Assembly: GCA_021736385.1 (NCBI GenBank) | Contig: JAIPFY010000010.1 | Location: 1-62,339, forward strand | Direction: 5' to 3' | DNA length: 62,339 nucleotides | Source of the DNA: Spirochaetia bacterium | Lineage (GTDB): Bacteria > Spirochaetota > Spirochaetia > CAKZLE01 | Shown here: positions 61,138 through 62,339 of the stretch, one piece after another | Layout: each line of letters opens with the position of its first letter | Numbering within the stretch: the first letter of the stretch is position 1 | Program-made: the position numbers and the translations under genes | The notes under the pieces: model-generated | Database searches by the model: none | What the model saw: only the letters and a program-made list of their open reading frames with translations | Told to the model about the DNA's origin: nothing

Positions 61138-62187
61138 ATGAGTGAACAGGAGCTATTTACCCTGCGGATCAGAAAGAATCTTGCCATCGAGATGATCTAC
61201 TCGGCCTTCTATGCCGTGGCAAAACATACCGATACGCATCATTCAGATCATGGGTATCATTCACAGGGCAGCAGGGACTGGCTCGAGCATCTGGAAAAGA
61301 CGATCTCTCCCTTCGAGCAGAGAGATCTGGAACTGGTCTTCTCTACCATAACCGCACGGGTCTATCTGTTCTATCTGATCAAACTCTCAGACCTGAGCGA
61401 GCCGCAGGAGGTGGTAGACGCCCTTGCAGCCCTTGATGATCAGCAGTTCATCGACGGTATCAAGTATGTCATACGCGTACCCGAAGAGACCACTGACTGG
61501 CTCAATGAGCAGACACTCATCGAAGCCTATGAACGGGACTGGGCAGAACTTTCGATGGATTTCGCGCAGGAAGCAAGACAGCTTGTGGAACTGCTGCAGT
61601 CTCCGGCCTACTTCAGACTTCGGATGATCGAGGTCCTCTCCTGGTTCTACCCCCGCTACATCGAACCGTACATACCGGTGATCGATGAGCGGATCGATGC
61701 CCATGTGGCAAAGCACCGGGACCTCTTCGCACGTGATCCCTATACGGTCATAGACCGGCTCACCAGCGGGAATGCCGAGGTCATAGAGCAGTTCAGTCAT
61801 ACTGTGGATATATATCCGGTCTCCCTGACCTTCGATGATGTATCGATCTATATGCCCGATCAGATCTATATCATCTACAGCATCGATCATGCAGACCAAC
61901 TGCTGGGTCAGGACATCCACGAAAGGACAGATAAGCTGATCAAGGCGATCGCCGACCCAAAGCGCCTGGAGATCATGAGACTGCTGCGTAACAGGGTCTG
62001 GTACAGTAAGGAGATCGCCGATCACCTCGGACTGACCCCGGCTACAGTATCTTATCATGTTGATCTGCTCTTTCAGGCGGGGCTGATCAAGATCGATCGA
62101 CCCAAAGGCAGGCGGTTCTATTATACGCTCAATCCCAAAGGGGTTCAGGAACTGATCTCCTGTCTTGCACAGGAGTTCAGTTCCTGA
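61138..62187 (+). CDS. ArsR-type winged-helix regulator with large N-terminal domain
   Basis: The 349-residue protein ends with an ArsR-like winged helix (about 265-349): IADPKRLEIMRLLRNRVWY, then EIADHLGLTPATVSYHVDLL and GRRFYYTL. No metal-binding cysteines are present in the HTH, so it probably does not sense metals through the canonical alpha-3 site. The first 260 residues form an acidic helical region that I cannot assign firmly. The ATG has a GGGGAAG site upstream. It may regulate an unlinked or downstream gene. Confidence 0.82.
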   Translation: MSEQELFTLRIRKNLAIEMIYSAFYAVAKHTDTHHSDHGYHSQGSRDWLEHLEKTISPFEQRDLELVFSTITARVYLFYLIKLSDLSEPQEVVDALAALDDQQFIDGIKYVIRVPEETTDWLNEQTLIEAYERDWAELSMDFAQEARQLVELLQSPAYFRLRMIEVLSWFYPRYIEPYIPVIDERIDAHVAKHRDLFARDPYTVIDRLTSGNAEVIEQFSHTVDIYPVSLTFDDVSIYMPDQIYIIYSIDHADQLLGQDIHERTDKLIKAIADPKRLEIMRLLRNRVWYSKEIADHLGLTPATVSYHVDLLFQAGLIKIDRPKGRRFYYTLNPKGVQELISCLAQEFSS

Positions 62188-62288
62188 GAGCCTCTCAGTA
62201 CCTATGGAACCAAAATTGAGTTGGATTTGAGAAACAGCCACATCACATACGATAGCGAAGTATCCTGAAGATCAAGAGGACTGTGAAG

Positions 62289-62309
62289 CAACACGTGTTG
62301 TGCTATGAT
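62289..62309 (+). promoter_or_regulatory. Palindrome and extended -10 at the window end
   Basis: The 12-base palindrome CAACACGTGTTG (62289-62300) is followed by TGC-TATGAT (-10 at 62304-62309). It could be a regulated promoter for a gene beyond the window; a weak CTGTGA at 62281-62286 would be the -35. Confidence 0.35.
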
Positions 62310-62339
62310 GCCATCTTCTTAAGTGCAGTCACGATTGAC

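Noticed and set aside
1-62339. CRISPR arrays, tRNA or rRNA genes, insertion sequences, prophage genes
   Set aside because: No regularly spaced direct repeats, tRNA arm patterns, rRNA-like segments, transposase motifs or terminal inverted repeats were found on reading both strands. A short tRNA could still be missed by eye; a covariance search would settle it.

Overview
The window reads as a chromosomal segment of a free-living or gut-associated fermentative bacterium, most likely a spirochaete (Spirochaetota, perhaps Sphaerochaetaceae-like). The evidence is indirect: four ABC solute-binding proteins whose signal peptides end in a GG/GS-x-E motif without a lipobox cysteine, a Cys-free ribosomal protein S4, YesM/YesN sensing, many carbohydrate importers, an Mrp-type antiporter, an oxygen-independent sulfatase maturase and no respiratory genes. 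No rRNA, tRNA, CRISPR array, transposase or phage gene was seen. The G+C content looks uniform at roughly 55%. Most gene starts have an AGGAGG-like ribosome binding site, but about six genes look leaderless.

Layout. 1-4440: start of a MazG-like gene (cut by the edge), a carotenoid-desaturase-like flavoprotein and an SF1 helicase, all on the minus strand. 4607-13793: a YesN/YesM two-component pair divergent from a NitT/TauT-type importer operon (binding protein, two permeases, two ATPases) ending in a Cys-type sulfatase. The two ATPases have complementary defects that predict one working and one degenerate ATP site. 14053-20592 (minus): a sugar-importer operon with a GH4 glycosidase, a phosphodiesterase/phosphatase-like enzyme and a LacI regulator, behind a 46-bp perfect palindrome. 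20841-29238 (plus): a LacI regulator, a second sugar importer, a debranching-type glycosidase, an autoregulated TetR and a GH13 enzyme.

29502-34512: a PII-like protein, a PTS EIIA-like protein and an Mrp antiporter operon (E, F, G, DUF4040/MbhD, MbhE-MnhB fusion, C, D) without the large ND5-like part of MrpA. A sulfatase C-terminal remnant abuts its end. 35024-40036: a family-4-like uracil-DNA glycosylase, the anaerobic sulfatase maturase (which could activate the sulfatase at 12267), a DUF202 protein, an aldo/keto reductase, a YkgJ-type protein and a flavodoxin-like reductase. 40145-47013: an 8-oxoguanine-deaminase-like amidohydrolase, a BMP-type nucleoside importer and a MerR regulator. A classic MerR promoter with a 19-bp spacer lies in front of this operon.

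47123-62187: a membrane diguanylate cyclase, a pirin, a CPA2 antiporter with a long cytosolic tail, a three-gene glycan cluster (GT2, GT4, flippase), a 53-aa small protein, a DksA/TraR zinc-finger protein, an ABC-F ATPase, an MgtC-like protein, a DUF6062 protein, rpsD and an ArsR-type regulator. Several observations recur across loci: each of the four solute-binding genes is followed by a strong stem-loop, and extended -10 promoters sit 6-7 bases before start codons.
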